Below, one piece after another: positions 49,214 to 59,524 of a DNA stretch of 64,000 nucleotides; positions within the stretch are counted from its first letter, which is position 1; every line of letters starts with the position of its first letter. Source of the DNA: Azadirachta indica (lineage: Eukaryota > Streptophyta > Magnoliopsida > Sapindales > Meliaceae); the NCBI GenBank assembly GCA_022749755.1, contig CM040444.1:379026-443025 (forward strand), in the 5' to 3' direction. The translations under genes were made by a program, and so were the position numbers. The notes beneath the pieces are model-generated. The model saw only the letters and a program-made list of their open reading frames with translations. It did not search any database and was not told the origin of the DNA.

Positions 49214-50215
49214 ATGTCACAAGAATCTGCCCCAACCCATTCAACAATTGATCCTTACAAATTCCTTCAGCTTGTTCGCAACGCTGATGGAACGCTTACT
49301 CGCGACAGCAGTAATTATCCAAGCAGCATTGCCACACCAGATCCAGGTAACGGCACACTGCCTGTTCTCTCCAAAGATGTTCCTGTTAACCAGTTAAACA
49401 ATACTTGGGTCCGTATATTCCTTCCCCGTCAAGCAGTTGACTCTTCCTGTACCCCCAAGCTTCCACTCATAATTAATTTCCATGGTGGAGGATTCATTAT
49501 GTTAAGCGCAGCCACAAAATTATATCATGACTACTGCTCAAATATTGCAGCCGACCTTCCTGCTGTGATTGTATCACTTGACTATAGGCTTGCCCCTGAA
49601 CACCGTCTGCCTGCTGCTTACGACGATGCTATGGAAGTTTTGCATTGGATCAAGACAGCACAAGATGAATGGTTACAGAAATATGTCAACTTTTCTTGTT
49701 GTTTCCTATTAGGAGATAGCGCAGGTGGCAATATAGCTTACCATGTAGGACTGCGCGTAGCTGCAGATGTTGATAGTATGTTGCCATTAAAGATTAGAGG
49801 GCTTATCTTGAATTCAGCATTTTTTGGTGGGGTCAAGAGGACTGAATCAGAGTTAAGGTCAGTAAATAATCCATTTTCTCCCTTGTGCGCTATTGATTTG
49901 ATGTGGGAATTATCATTACCGATTGGGGCTGACCGTGACCATGAGTATTGCAATCCAATAGCAGGAGGTGGATCAAAGCTCTTAGAGCAATTCAAGCTGT
50001 TAGGATGGAAGGTATTATTGATGGGGGGAAATGAGGATCCGTTATTTGACCGTCAAATTGAGTTTTTGAAAATGATTGAACAAAAAGGTGTTAAAGTGGT
50101 GCGTTGTTTTGGTAAAGAAAGCCACGGTTCTACTAGAGATCCTGCTGAGCTATTGAAAGATGTTCTACCTTTCATAAAAAGTTTCGTTTTGTCTTCGACA
50201 ATGGCTGCAAAATGA
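49214..50215 (+). CDS. Carboxylesterase, plant CXE class I (AeCXE1-like), copy B
   Basis: A second intact 333-residue intronless carboxylesterase of the GDXG hydrolase family. By eye its 1,002 bases differ from copy A only once: CAT to AAT, His88 to Asn, two residues before the oxyanion-hole HGGG (90-93). The catalytic Ser169 (GDSAGG), Asp275 and His304 are all unchanged, so the protein should still be an esterase. The substituted position is often Tyr in plant CXEs, so neither residue is obviously destructive, but it is close enough to the active site to influence acyl-pocket shape or rate. Upstream TA run, start context and 3' flank match copy A. The expected role is hydrolysis of small esters in the cytosol; the natural substrate is unknown. 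Confidence 0.95.
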   Translation: MSQESAPTHSTIDPYKFLQLVRNADGTLTRDSSNYPSSIATPDPGNGTLPVLSKDVPVNQLNNTWVRIFLPRQAVDSSCTPKLPLIINFHGGGFIMLSAATKLYHDYCSNIAADLPAVIVSLDYRLAPEHRLPAAYDDAMEVLHWIKTAQDEWLQKYVNFSCCFLLGDSAGGNIAYHVGLRVAADVDSMLPLKIRGLILNSAFFGGVKRTESELRSVNNPFSPLCAIDLMWELSLPIGADRDHEYCNPIAGGGSKLLEQFKLLGWKVLLMGGNEDPLFDRQIEFLKMIEQKGVKVVRCFGKESHGSTRDPAELLKDVLPFIKSFVLSSTMAAK

Positions 50216-50524
50216 GCGGCAATCCATGTGTGTAAGTGCAAAGGTGTTTTATGGTAGATTATTCTTCGGTCTTTGCATTTGATTATATGAATAATACATG
50301 ATTACTTGGGCATTTTGTATAATGAATTCTAATGATACTTCATTCATATTTTATATGAATAATATATTTTTTATTATTCGAATGGATCAAAGCAATTGAC
50401 ACAACACAACACGGACTTTGTAACTTAAAAATGGCGAGCACTTTTGTTAATCTGAAAGAAAGCCTCTAGGAGGGCTACTTTTAGAGTGGTCAATTTTATA
50501 TCATTTTGCCACGATCTTTATTTG
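50216..50524 (+). other. 3' flank of carboxylesterase, copy B
   Basis: Copy of 16084-16394 with AATAAT-type poly(A) signal variants and one substitution close to the stop codon. No other feature is visible. Confidence 0.5.
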
Positions 50525-51193
50525 TAAAATAAGTATCCAAACTGATTAATGCATGATTTGCACTGCTTGGGATGTGTTTAACAATTTTTTGGTTGTTTTT
50601 GGACTAAATGTTGGCATGTTTAAACTTATTTATTCATTTTGAAAATGTCTTTTAGGGTCCCAGAGTTGTTGCCTGCGATAATTCCCTTTGGGTTAAGCTT
50701 GCAAAAGGCATGAATTTTTTGATCATCTCACTTGGAAACAATTATTCGCCAGTGGTCCCTTATGTTGTTGAGTTTATGGACTACAAAAAATGGTAGAAAC
50801 TTTGTTATATACAATTATTTTTTTTAAAACCTAGAAAATGGTTCCTTTCATGTATTTCCCTTTAAATCAAAGAGGGATGCATGAAACTATTTTTCATGTT
50901 CTTAAAAGAAAATAATTGTATAAAAAGGTTTTCATCATTTTCTGTGGTCCACTATCCTAGCGAAATAAGGGAACATTGGCTTACAAATTATTTTGAACTA
51001 ACAGGTTCAATAAATGGATGCTTTTGCAAGTTAAAATTAAAAAGAATTATCCTAATACATAGCCATGGGACCCTGAAAGACAAAATCAATGTTCTGAAAT
51101 CAATAGAAAAGTTTAGGCATGTCAACATTTAGCTCACAAACAACCAACAAATTGTTAAATGTATCTTAAGCAGTGCAAATCATGTTTAATCAA
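50525..51193. repeat. Inverted-repeat module downstream of carboxylesterase, copy B
   Basis: Copy of 16395-17063, with a shorter T run near 50585. It is interrupted at 51194 by the TIR element and resumes on the other side at about 52463, showing the element inserted into a pre-existing module. Confidence 0.8.
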
Positions 51194-52430
51194 AGGAGAA
51201 TGCATGATGCCCTGCTTTTAAATCTAGTACCCTATCTCTCTCCTAAACTTTTTCTAATACTTGGTCATCACTTTAAATTTCGATTTTTTCTTTTAATAAT
51301 ATAATCATTTTTAGTTTTACAATTTAATAATTTAAATATGAACCAGTAATTTGAACTAAACCAATGTTTAAACTGATTCTTCTAAAATTATAAAATAAAT
51401 TTTACTTTGTATGGATTTGAACCTGGAGGAAACGAGCCAATGCCTTAACAATAGCACCAAACCCACTTTGATAGTAAACGGTCTAATCTTTAATGAGTAA
51501 CCTTTTTAAAAATAAATATAACAAAATCTATTGGTAATAAAGTTATTTTTCTAATAATAAAAAATTTATAATTTAAAAGTAGTTTTATAATCATTAAAAT
51601 TTCAAAATATTTAAAATTTAAAATTTTATTTTCATTAAATTATAAAATTTTAAAACTAATAAAAATTTAAAAATAATTTTGTTTTTACAATAAATTAGAT
51701 TGGTTTTCTTTAACAATGATTTAGAAATATTATGAATTTCTAAAGTTATTATCATTATTAATGATTTCAAAAATAATTTTATAAAATAATTTAAAATTAT
51801 TTTATTGTCATTAATAATAATTTCAAAATAATTTTATTTCTACAATAAATTATATTTATTTTTTAGCTACTATTTAGAAAATATTACAAATTTTGAAAAT
51901 TATTATCATTTGTAATATTTTCAGAATAATCTAAAATTACTTTATTATCATTAATAATAATCTTAAAATAATTCTTGTTTTATAATAAATTAGATTTATT
52001 TTCTTTATCAATTATTTAAATATATTATAAAATTTTAAATTGTTATCATTAGTAATAATTTTATAAGTTTTATTGATTATAAAACTATTTTTAATTATAA
52101 AATTTTTATTTTAATAGTTTTTATTATATCTGTATTTTGAAAAAAAGTTATTAAGGATTTTACATAAAATAATGTAGGAAGGTATGTGATGGAATGAAAA
52201 GGGTTGTTGGTGTGTTTTATGGAGTTCCAGGGTTTGAATCCCCTCACAAACAAAATTTATTTTGTAATTTAAAAAAATCAAGCACTGGTTACTTGGTCCA
52301 TCTTTACATTGTTGAAAGGTAGAATTGACAAAATTAAAAGGTCAGGTAGTGATGGAAAATTAAAAAAATTTGGGAGGTTAATAAGTGTATTAATTAGACT
52401 TAAAAGTAGGAGGATATCGAGCATTCTCTT
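51194..52430. mobile_element. Complete non-autonomous DNA transposon with long imperfect terminal inverted repeats
   Basis: The left end aggagaatgcatgatgccc...cttttaaatctag is mirrored by the right end, whose reverse complement reads aagagaatgctcgat...acttttaagtcta. Further in, tggatttgaacctggagg pairs with ttccagggtttgaatcccc (near 52225), and aaccagtaatttga pairs with aaccagtgcttga. The inverted repeats extend about 200 bases inward. The centre is extremely AT-rich and itself partly palindromic. No transposase is present. It inserted into an array module; a short shared taatca on both sides is a possible target duplication. The family is not assigned; a foldback or Mutator-like derivative is possible. 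Confidence 0.65.
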
Positions 52431-52462
52431 CATAATCAATTTGTCAACAATTTTCTTAAATT

Positions 52463-53139
52463 TACATTATGCGTGATTTGCATAATTTATACTGTTTGGA
52501 TTGTATTTAACAATTTTTTAGTTATTTATGGATTGAAAGTTGGCATGATTAAACTCTTTATTGATTTTGGGGTCCAACAGTTGTTGTGCTGGGATAATTT
52601 TATTCGATTTTATCTTGCAAGAGGTATGCATTTGTTGAACGTGTCACTTAGAATCAATTTGTTTGCTAATATTCCCTTGTTTTGCTCAATTGGTGGATTG
52701 CTAAAAATGATAAAAGCCTTTTTATATGCAATTATTTTTTTTTTAATGAACTTGGAAGTGGCTACTTGCATGTTCTTTCTTCAAAAAAAAAATAATAATA
52801 ATTATTTCCAAACTTGATTTTATTTGTGTGGGGCAGGTGAGTCTTGGGGATAGAATTTGCGATTGGCCTATTTATGACAATTTATAGCAATAAAATAAAC
52901 ATTTACTCATGCGATATGTGGTCCCTTGTCCTAGAATAACACAAAAATTAAAAGCGTATGTTTATTAACAACTTACTTAATGGTCCACTGTCCTTCTTTT
53001 GCTGGTTTGTTATTGGAAACTTGTCTTTATTTGGGTGTGCGGGCATGACTATTGGTGCTTTATCGTTGGATTATTTTTCACATTTTGCATTAAAAATTGT
53101 GTATTGACGTGTGTTGTGTACCCTTGGCAAATTTTAGTT
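52463..53139. repeat. Diverged inverted-repeat module right of copy B
   Basis: Resumes the array after the transposon: gcgtgatttgcataatttatactg, then gttggcatgattaaactctttattg, ggtccaacagttgttgtgc, tatcttgcaagaggtatgcattt, and the reverse arm with acaaaaattaaaagcgtatgtttatta. It is more degraded than modules upstream of the gene. The open frame at 52473-52817 is a translation of the repeat and not a gene. Confidence 0.65.
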
Positions 53140-53300
53140 TCATATTTGATGTCGTATTTAAATTTAAAGAGGGCTTTATATTATATGTTGTTGATGTGCA
53201 TTTTATTAGAAATAAATTGACAAATATACCAATATTAGATTAGCATTCTTTATGTTATAGTGTTTAGTTAACATTTTAGGGTTTGTATACTAGATCTTAA
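53140..53300 (+). repeat. Remnant of the carboxylesterase-upstream sequence, downstream of the gene
   Basis: Resembles 14480-14640 (and 48611-48770): shared order of tttcatatttgatgtcgtatttaaatttaaagaggg, gttgatgtg, attagaa, gacaaatatac, agcattctttatgtta and ttagggtttgta. This block directly follows array modules in both places, so it looks like the start of another array-plus-esterase cassette. No esterase coding sequence follows it here. Confidence 0.6.
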
Positions 53301-54006
53301 TATTTTATGGTCTGTATTCTAGATCTATTTAATGTTAATAAAATAATGTTAACCTACTTGCATGAAATCAAGTTGGAAAAAGCAAAAATAATGGTGGTGA
53401 CAAGAAGAATTTAAATTTCACGAATCGGATGAATTGATGAATTGCTTGATTGGTGCGCAAACATTTACTTAAACAAATTGCAAGGCTATTAATACATCTA
53501 AACAACCGAGCAACAAAAAGATAAGCTTAATTTATTGGTTATGAATATATCAATATATAAATATATGTTAACTTTCGGTTGTTTTAGGTTTTATGGAAAC
53601 TAGTTGTAGTTTTGTATGAATTGCCATGTTTGCATTACTGTAATTTAATCACTGTATAGGATTGAAATTGTTTAGTTAAATGTCCAAATAAATTATGCTG
53701 CAATATATGTTCACAATTGTTGTTTTTAATAATTAAATGATTAAACGTCAATAACCATTATTTTAATAATTATTGATTTACCGATAATTATAGCATCAAT
53801 CATGTTGATTTAAGCATTATACTCAAAGTAAAACAGTGTAAATAGTTAAAAACTTACACAATGAATCATCAAATTAATTCATATACCAACAAAATTACAA
53901 ATAGATCAAATGAATAAAAAATAAACATAACCACAAATCCAGATAATGGACACAACTTATATTCTATTTAATTTTTGAAGTGTGAACATCAAGTACATTA
54001 AACTAA
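53301..54006. other. No gene seen
   Basis: AT-rich DNA between the upstream-sequence remnant and an inverted CACTA end. There is no legible coding or repeat structure. Confidence 0.45.
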
Positions 54007-54600
54007 TACTACTAGAAAAATGGGCAGTGCTGATGGTGGGTTATTGTTAGTGTTATGTTTTATTGACACTAGTTCTAAGTAACGTAGTAGCTTCAGCCAA
54101 TAACTGGTGACACCAAATAGAGTATCACAATAAAATACCAGTATTCACTATGCCTAAGATATTAGTAGCTTATTGAGACTATTGTATATGAAATCATTGA
54201 TAATTTTGTAATATCAAAATTTGGTTGAATTTCTATGATGTTAATGATTATTTGCTGATACAAGATTAGTATCAATAATGTTTTTAAATTAAAAAATGAA
54301 ATTAATTTTTATTTTCAATAATAATTTTTCTATTAATTTTTCAAATACCAAATTTATTAAAATTAATAGCAATATAGTAATACAAATGACCCATAGTGTA
54401 AATATTGTAAATTGCTATTGAAAATTAAACTTACAATTGAAAACACAACAACTTACAAGTATTCGTATACAATTCAATAACAAAGATAATTTCTATAAAT
54501 ATAAACTTGGGTATGAAATACCAATATATGCCAAATATTAAGAACAAGTACAATAATAAGTTCAAATACAAACTACAAAACTTTAATCCACCTAGAGATT
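54007..54600 (-). mobile_element. Inverted CACTA terminus right of copy B
   Basis: Starts tactactagaaaaatgggcag (first base C to T relative to a canonical CACTA end) and is the reverse complement, by order and many shared words, of the subterminal region at 7730-8299 (for example ttatttgctgatacaagattagtatcaataa and atacaattcaataacaaag). The element it belongs to extends rightwards. Sequence identity is lower than between the copies A and B, so it is an older insertion. Confidence 0.6.
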
Positions 54601-55934
54601 ATAGAGAGTTGCTTTCTCACACCTTGATACTGAGATATGATTTCTTTGACTCTTGAGATGTTTCGTCGGTGGGCCTTACTCCGTGCAAATCAGACAGAAG
54701 TGTGAAATCTCAATTTGGATCCAAAGGCCCAATGATATCGAAATCCACCGAAAGTGATACTAGGCTTACACATGCAAATAATCAATCACAATTCAGTACG
54801 TAGATTGGATAGATTTCCTTTGTAAACAAAACTATTTCTAAAAAATTAATTTTTATGAACCAATAGATTAATGATGATTTTATTTTTTTCATGTATAATT
54901 ACAACATATATGTGTGTGTGTGTGTGGTGCGCCTGTGTAACCCAATGAAATTAAATTTAGTCGTAATTTTTTTTCAATAATCAGGGGTAATAATGTAACT
55001 ATCATTTTTTATAAATTAGTAACAGGTGTAATGTAAGGGGGGTTGAAATAACCATAATTTAGTACTAATGGGAATGCATATGTAAATTGATATATATATA
55101 TATATATTATCTTATGTGAGGATACAAAAGATTGAAAATTACAATGTAGATATATTTATTTTGGAAGAGATTATTTGACTATGAACGAATATGTTTATAT
55201 GTCTAAAAGATTAGAGTTATTGGATAATAAGTATTTTATTATGGGTGAAAACTGTAAAAGAAAAGGCTAAGGGGGTAAATTGTAAGAAAGAATATTATTG
55301 AAACGGATGGATGAAAAGAAAAGAGAAGAAAATTTGTATTTTGCAAATTATGCATGATTGTTGGCGGTGGAATTAGGAAATGAGATGTTGCCAAATAAAA
55401 GATTTAATGCCAAGTGTAAGGAAAAGAAGAAAGAAGAATAAAAAATTGGATGTTGCATCCTTTAATCCATTAAATGGTCAGCTGGAGGGAAGCAAAACAA
55501 AGAAAGTTTTGGAGGCGGTGGAATCATGTATGTGTGTGTGTGTGTATAAAATCTTTGCTTTTACAAATTAAAAGCAACAAATAGAAAACGAAAAAGGAAA
55601 GAGAAAGAAAGAAATAGGATGAAAGGAGAAGAAAGAAAGAAAAGAAAGGAAAAGAGGAGAAACTTATTGGTTAGAATTTATGTTTTGTGATGTTTTGGAT
55701 TTAGAAACTTATTTGATTAGAATATTGATATGTATTAATAGCTAATTTGGATAAATTAGGTATTTTTAGATAACTAATTTGAATTATTATTTAATGTTGA
55801 TAAATTGATATCAGGGGGTGATTTGAAGGAAAGGAAAAAATTATTAGAAAACAAGAATGTTATCGTTGCAAAAGTAGGATGTTTATATGCATTTGTTAGA
55901 TTTTGGTTTAAAATTGAAAAGTAGGATATTTTAC
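54601..55934. other. Unannotated stretch with microsatellites
   Basis: It holds a GC-richer patch (54600-54790), probably the interior of the CACTA remnant, a (TG)n tract near 54908-54926, a (TA)n tract near 55090-55107, another (TG)n near 55528-55545 and a purine-rich stretch (55570-55665). A 63-codon frame at 55380-55571 spans one microsatellite and is not convincing as a gene. Confidence 0.45.
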
Positions 55935-55939
55935 TTTAT

Positions 55940-56666
55940 TGATGCCAAAATTTACACTATCGCCTTGTATGTGCCATGTTGGATAGATTTAAGTTATCAT
56001 TCAAAATTTGTTTTATATGAAAAGCATGTCCACAATATCGGATAACATTGCCAAGGAAGTATCTTGTATTGCCCTATCTACCAAGTTGATTTACCCATCT
56101 ACGGAGATGGTTGGTTTTTTTATCAAAATAGCTCGCTCTTCTACACGAAGTGGTTGACTGTTTTATCAAGGTAGTTTACTCTTTCGCAGAGCAAGCTTAT
56201 TCTTCTATGAACATGAATCACTCTTCCGTTATGATAACAAATACCTATAGAACAAAAGCATGTCAATGGGAGCCGATGGTGTTATCGGCAAACTCTCTCT
56301 GATGATCAAGTTATAATAATGTGAATTGGAGAACTAATCTCAAAGGATCAACAAGAACAATAACAGTTATGTGCGTATGATTGTGAGGACAATAAAAGAG
56401 AAAGAAAGAGAGAGAGAGAGAGAACTAATTAAAGAATTAAAAAAAAAAAAAAACCCCTCTCTTTGGGGAAAACTTGGTGGTTTATATAGGTGAAGGGAAA
56501 AATGAGTTTTCCTCCAAGAAATCTCTATCATGTAACCACTGTGCACATCATGCTGGCATTGTTACTGCCCAGAAATATGTGTGTCAAGATCTTATTGACT
56601 TGTTGTAATGATGGCTTATGGGAATTGTTGTGTTATTGGCTCCAAACCATGGCTAGTATCATCGCA
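55940..56666 (+). repeat. 5' LTR
   Basis: Matches 58790-59519 over most of its length (for example aggtggtttatatagg-like TATA region near 56480, the poly-A plus ccccctc tract near 56440, and tcttattgacttgtt). The final about 50 bases align poorly, so the right edge is approximate. It contains an (AG)n tract near 56400-56425. The 79-codon open frame at 56490-56729 lies mostly in the LTR and is probably not a gene. Confidence 0.7.
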
Positions 56667-56849
56667 GTTGAAAAATATCCATATAAGATGCAACAATCGC
56701 TTGAATCATTTTGGGTCAGTACAGAATAGGCCTTTTTGAAGGTGACAACTCATGCCACCTCTTACCCTTTGTAATAAATATATCTTTTAACATTATTTAC
56801 CTTTTAGCTTGGGACTTATGTCAACTCATGGCATAGTGAAATTGTGGCT

Positions 56850-57265
56850 ACTGTCAATGCTAGTCTATAATATCAAGACTTGATTGCTTCTTTTGTTAGG
56901 GATATGCAGAAGAAGAATGAACAAGTAGCATACTTTGAATATTGAGGTGGAGGAACAAGCTCATAACTTTGCAACTATTGTTGAGGTAGTGAAGATGAGA
57001 GCTGACCTGGCCTTAGTTGCTGAGAAGGAAAAACATGCTACCTTCTTAGCTCGGGCTCTGAAGAAGAACGATGCCTCCTAGTTCATAGGTCGTGTTCAAG
57101 AGGAAGTATAGGAGGCCAACTAGAATTTTTTTATGAGCAAAATGTCTCTTCCATTCAACCTCGATCAATACCTGATGTTGAAAGTAGCTGAGGAGGAAGA
57201 GGAAGAGGAAAAAAAAGAAGGTGGTGACAGAAATGACATTGGCGATGATTCTGTCGAATGTTAGT
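56850..57265 (+). pseudogene. Decayed gag-like coiled-coil segment
   Basis: Plus-strand reading gives VEEQAHNFATIVEVVKMRAD, then LALVAEKEKHATFLARALKK, and after two stops an acidic tail with a run of Glu followed by GGDRNDIGDDS. The helical charged pattern resembles the coiled-coil part of plant retrotransposon gag-like or plant-transposon proteins, but no specific family is certain. Two in-frame stops show it is not translated intact. Confidence 0.45.
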
Positions 57266-57617
57266 TTATTTTACTGGATTTGCTTTTGTTAAACTCGATT
57301 CATTTACTTTTATTGAACTCGATTCATTTTATTTTTTCTTTTATTACATAACGACTTAATTTTATTTACACCGAGATGACTTGCTGAGGATGTATTTTCA
57401 GCTAATCATCTTGGCCGTTACTTGCCATGCTAAGAATCATCTTGGTTCATTACACTTTCGTATATTTTCTAATCTAATAAGCTTTATATTAACTTAACCA
57501 TTTCAATGGGAGTTTAATCAACTTGGAGCTTAGCTTATGATGTTTATAAATTGATGCACACTTTAGTGGTAAAATTGTTCATACCAAGTTACACTTAATG
57601 TATCCAAAGGATTGGCG

Positions 57618-58070
57618 AATAATCCATGCCTTTGATGCATTCATAGCATCAAAGGACTTTATGGCAAACAATCCGTGCCTTTGATGTGCCAACAACATCA
57701 AAGGACTATGGTAAACAATCTATTTCATCGATGCACCCACGACATCAAAGGACGTCATGGTGAACAATCTGTGCCTTTTATGCACCCACGGCATCAAAGG
57801 GCTTTGTAGCAAACTAATCTGTGCCTTTGATGCACCCACGGCATTAAAGGACTTTGTGGTAAAAAAATTCATGACTTTGATGTGCCCACAGCATCCAAGG
57901 ACTTGATGATGAACAATCTGTGCATTTGATATGCCTACGGCATCAAAGGATTTAATGCCAAAAAAATTCATACCTTTAATACACCTACAACATCAAAGAA
58001 CTTGATGGTGAACAAATACTGCCTTTGATGCTCTTACGACATCAAAGGACTTGATGGTGAACTTATTCCG
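57618..58070. repeat. Minisatellite of about 50 bp with a hairpin in each unit
   Basis: About nine tandem units of 47-53 bases carry the pattern cctttgatgcacccacggcatcaaagg, whose ends are complementary (cctttgatgc with gcatcaaagg) around a 7-base loop, followed by acttgatggtgaacaatctg. The minus-strand frame 57720-57971 reads through several units (IKSFDAVGxSxAQI) but carries no known domain and is probably incidental. Confidence 0.75.
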
Positions 58071-58344
58071 CCATTGTTGCGTGTTTGGTATCAATAGACA
58101 GAGGAGAACTTGTGATGCCATTAAAATTGATTAAGCGAAGATACACCTACAGTATCAGATTGGTATTGAGACGAGCTTGGTTAAGTCAATATACACCTAC
58201 GATATCAAATTGCATTCTTTATAGGAAATCCATACTCTTTGACATTGTTCTCCTCGCCAACAATTCTGGGGGCTTCAACATAATATGTTTATAGATAGTA
58301 TTGGCAACATTTCTGCGAAGGTATGACTGGCAATAATCGTACGA

Positions 58345-58455
58345 AGACATAATAATACAATGATGGTGAAAATTCTATAGAGATGTGATAATAACATGAT
58401 GGCGAGAATTCCACGAAGACATGATAATACAATGATGACGAAAATTCCATTTCCA
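58345..58455. repeat. 36-bp tandem repeat
   Basis: Three imperfect units of about 36 bases of the form acgaagacatgataatacaa tgatggtgaaaattcc lie in tandem within the same LTR element, about 300 bases past the hairpin minisatellite. Confidence 0.6.
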
Positions 58456-58789
58456 ATGCCGAGACTATCCTTTGCAAAGTGCTCACTTTGTAACTCTACC
58501 CTTATAGCACCTATTCAATTTACACACATTCGAATTTTTTAGCTTATTCTCTTACCTTACTTAAACAGTTCTGCGTATTCGCTTTTGATTGTTGAGCCCT
58601 CTTTATTTGATCACTTGATGAGTCATCAATATAAAGGATCTACCTAGCTTTCTCTTTTATGTCCTACTATGGTTGTCGCTAAGGTTTACATATGTTGATC
58701 AAAGACTCTGTTGTGGCATCATTCTATGCTCCTACAGTTAGCATTTCATCATGTCTTTCTTATAAACGACACCAAATATTGGTGCCAAA

Positions 58790-59519
58790 ATTTACCCTAT
58801 TGCCATATATGCACCACGTTAGATAGATCTCAATCAACATTCAAAATTTGTTTTGTATAGGAAGCACGTCCATGATATTGAATAACTTCGCCAATGAGGA
58901 ATCTCATACTGCTCTATCTATTAAGCTATTTTACCCACATATAGAGGTGGTTGGCTTTTTACCAAAGTAGCTTGTACTTTTACTTAGGTGGTCGACTCAC
59001 CTACTAAGTTAGTTTGTTTTTATACCAAGATAGCTTATTCTCTTACCAAGGTGAATCACTCTTTCGTTGTGATAGCAAATACCTGCAAAAACCAAAACAC
59101 ATTAGTAGGCGCTAGTAGTGTTACCGACAAACCTTTTCTAATGATCAAGTTAGAACAATATGAATTAAAGCACTGATCTCTAAGGATCAATAACAACAAT
59201 AATACTTATGTATGTATGATTTTGAGGACAAAGAGAGAAAGAGAAAGAGAAGGGTGGAATAAGCTAATAAAAGAATAAAAAAAAAAACCCCTCATTGGGG
59301 AAAGCTTGAGGGTTTATATAGGTGAGGGAAAAGTTGAGTTTCCCTCTAAAAAGTCTCTATCACGTAACTACTGTACACATCATGATGACATTCTTACTAC
59401 CTAGAGATTTGAATGTCAAGATCCTATTAACTCATTGTGGCAGCGGCTTATAGGCATTGTCGTGTTATTAGCTCTAAATCACACTTCGTCTCACTCTTAT
59501 TGGCTTATGGTTGCGGTCA
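58790..59519 (+). repeat. 3' LTR
   Basis: About 730 bases, starting TGGTGCCAAAATTTACC and ending gcggtca, followed by the target duplication tttat. It contains a TATA-like gggtttatatagg near 59311 after the cccctcattgggg palindrome. Confidence 0.7.
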
Positions 59520-59524
59520 TTTAT

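Larger units (their letters stand above)
35543..51857. repeat. Large duplicated block, copy B
   Basis: This is the second copy of 1-17728. Homology to the window start begins at 35543. Because copy A is cut by the window edge, copy B probably extends further left, possibly to 17729 if the copies are strictly in tandem. Compared with A it lacks one 1.45-kb array unit (equivalent to roughly 8695-10150), retains 32 bp at 47626-47657, and carries single-base and microsatellite-length changes. Its right end (51857) lies inside a transposon that continues intact into the flank, so B looks like the more complete copy on that side. Confidence 0.95.
55940..59519 (+). mobile_element. Complete non-autonomous LTR retrotransposon
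   Basis: Two long direct repeats start TGATGCC (55940) and TGGTGCC (58790) and bracket about 2.1 kb. The element ends ...gcggtca at 59519. The pentamer tttat immediately precedes the left LTR (55935-55939) and immediately follows the right one (59520-59524), a perfect 5-bp target-site duplication. Inside are only a decayed gag-like coiled-coil stretch and tandem repeats; no protease, reverse transcriptase or integrase is legible. The LTRs have diverged noticeably, so the insertion is old. Confidence 0.75.

Noticed and set aside
57720..57971. 83-codon minus-strand frame with repeated SFDAVG-like peptide
   Set aside because: It simply reads the hairpin minisatellite. The unit length is often not a multiple of three and the frame does not cover the whole array.
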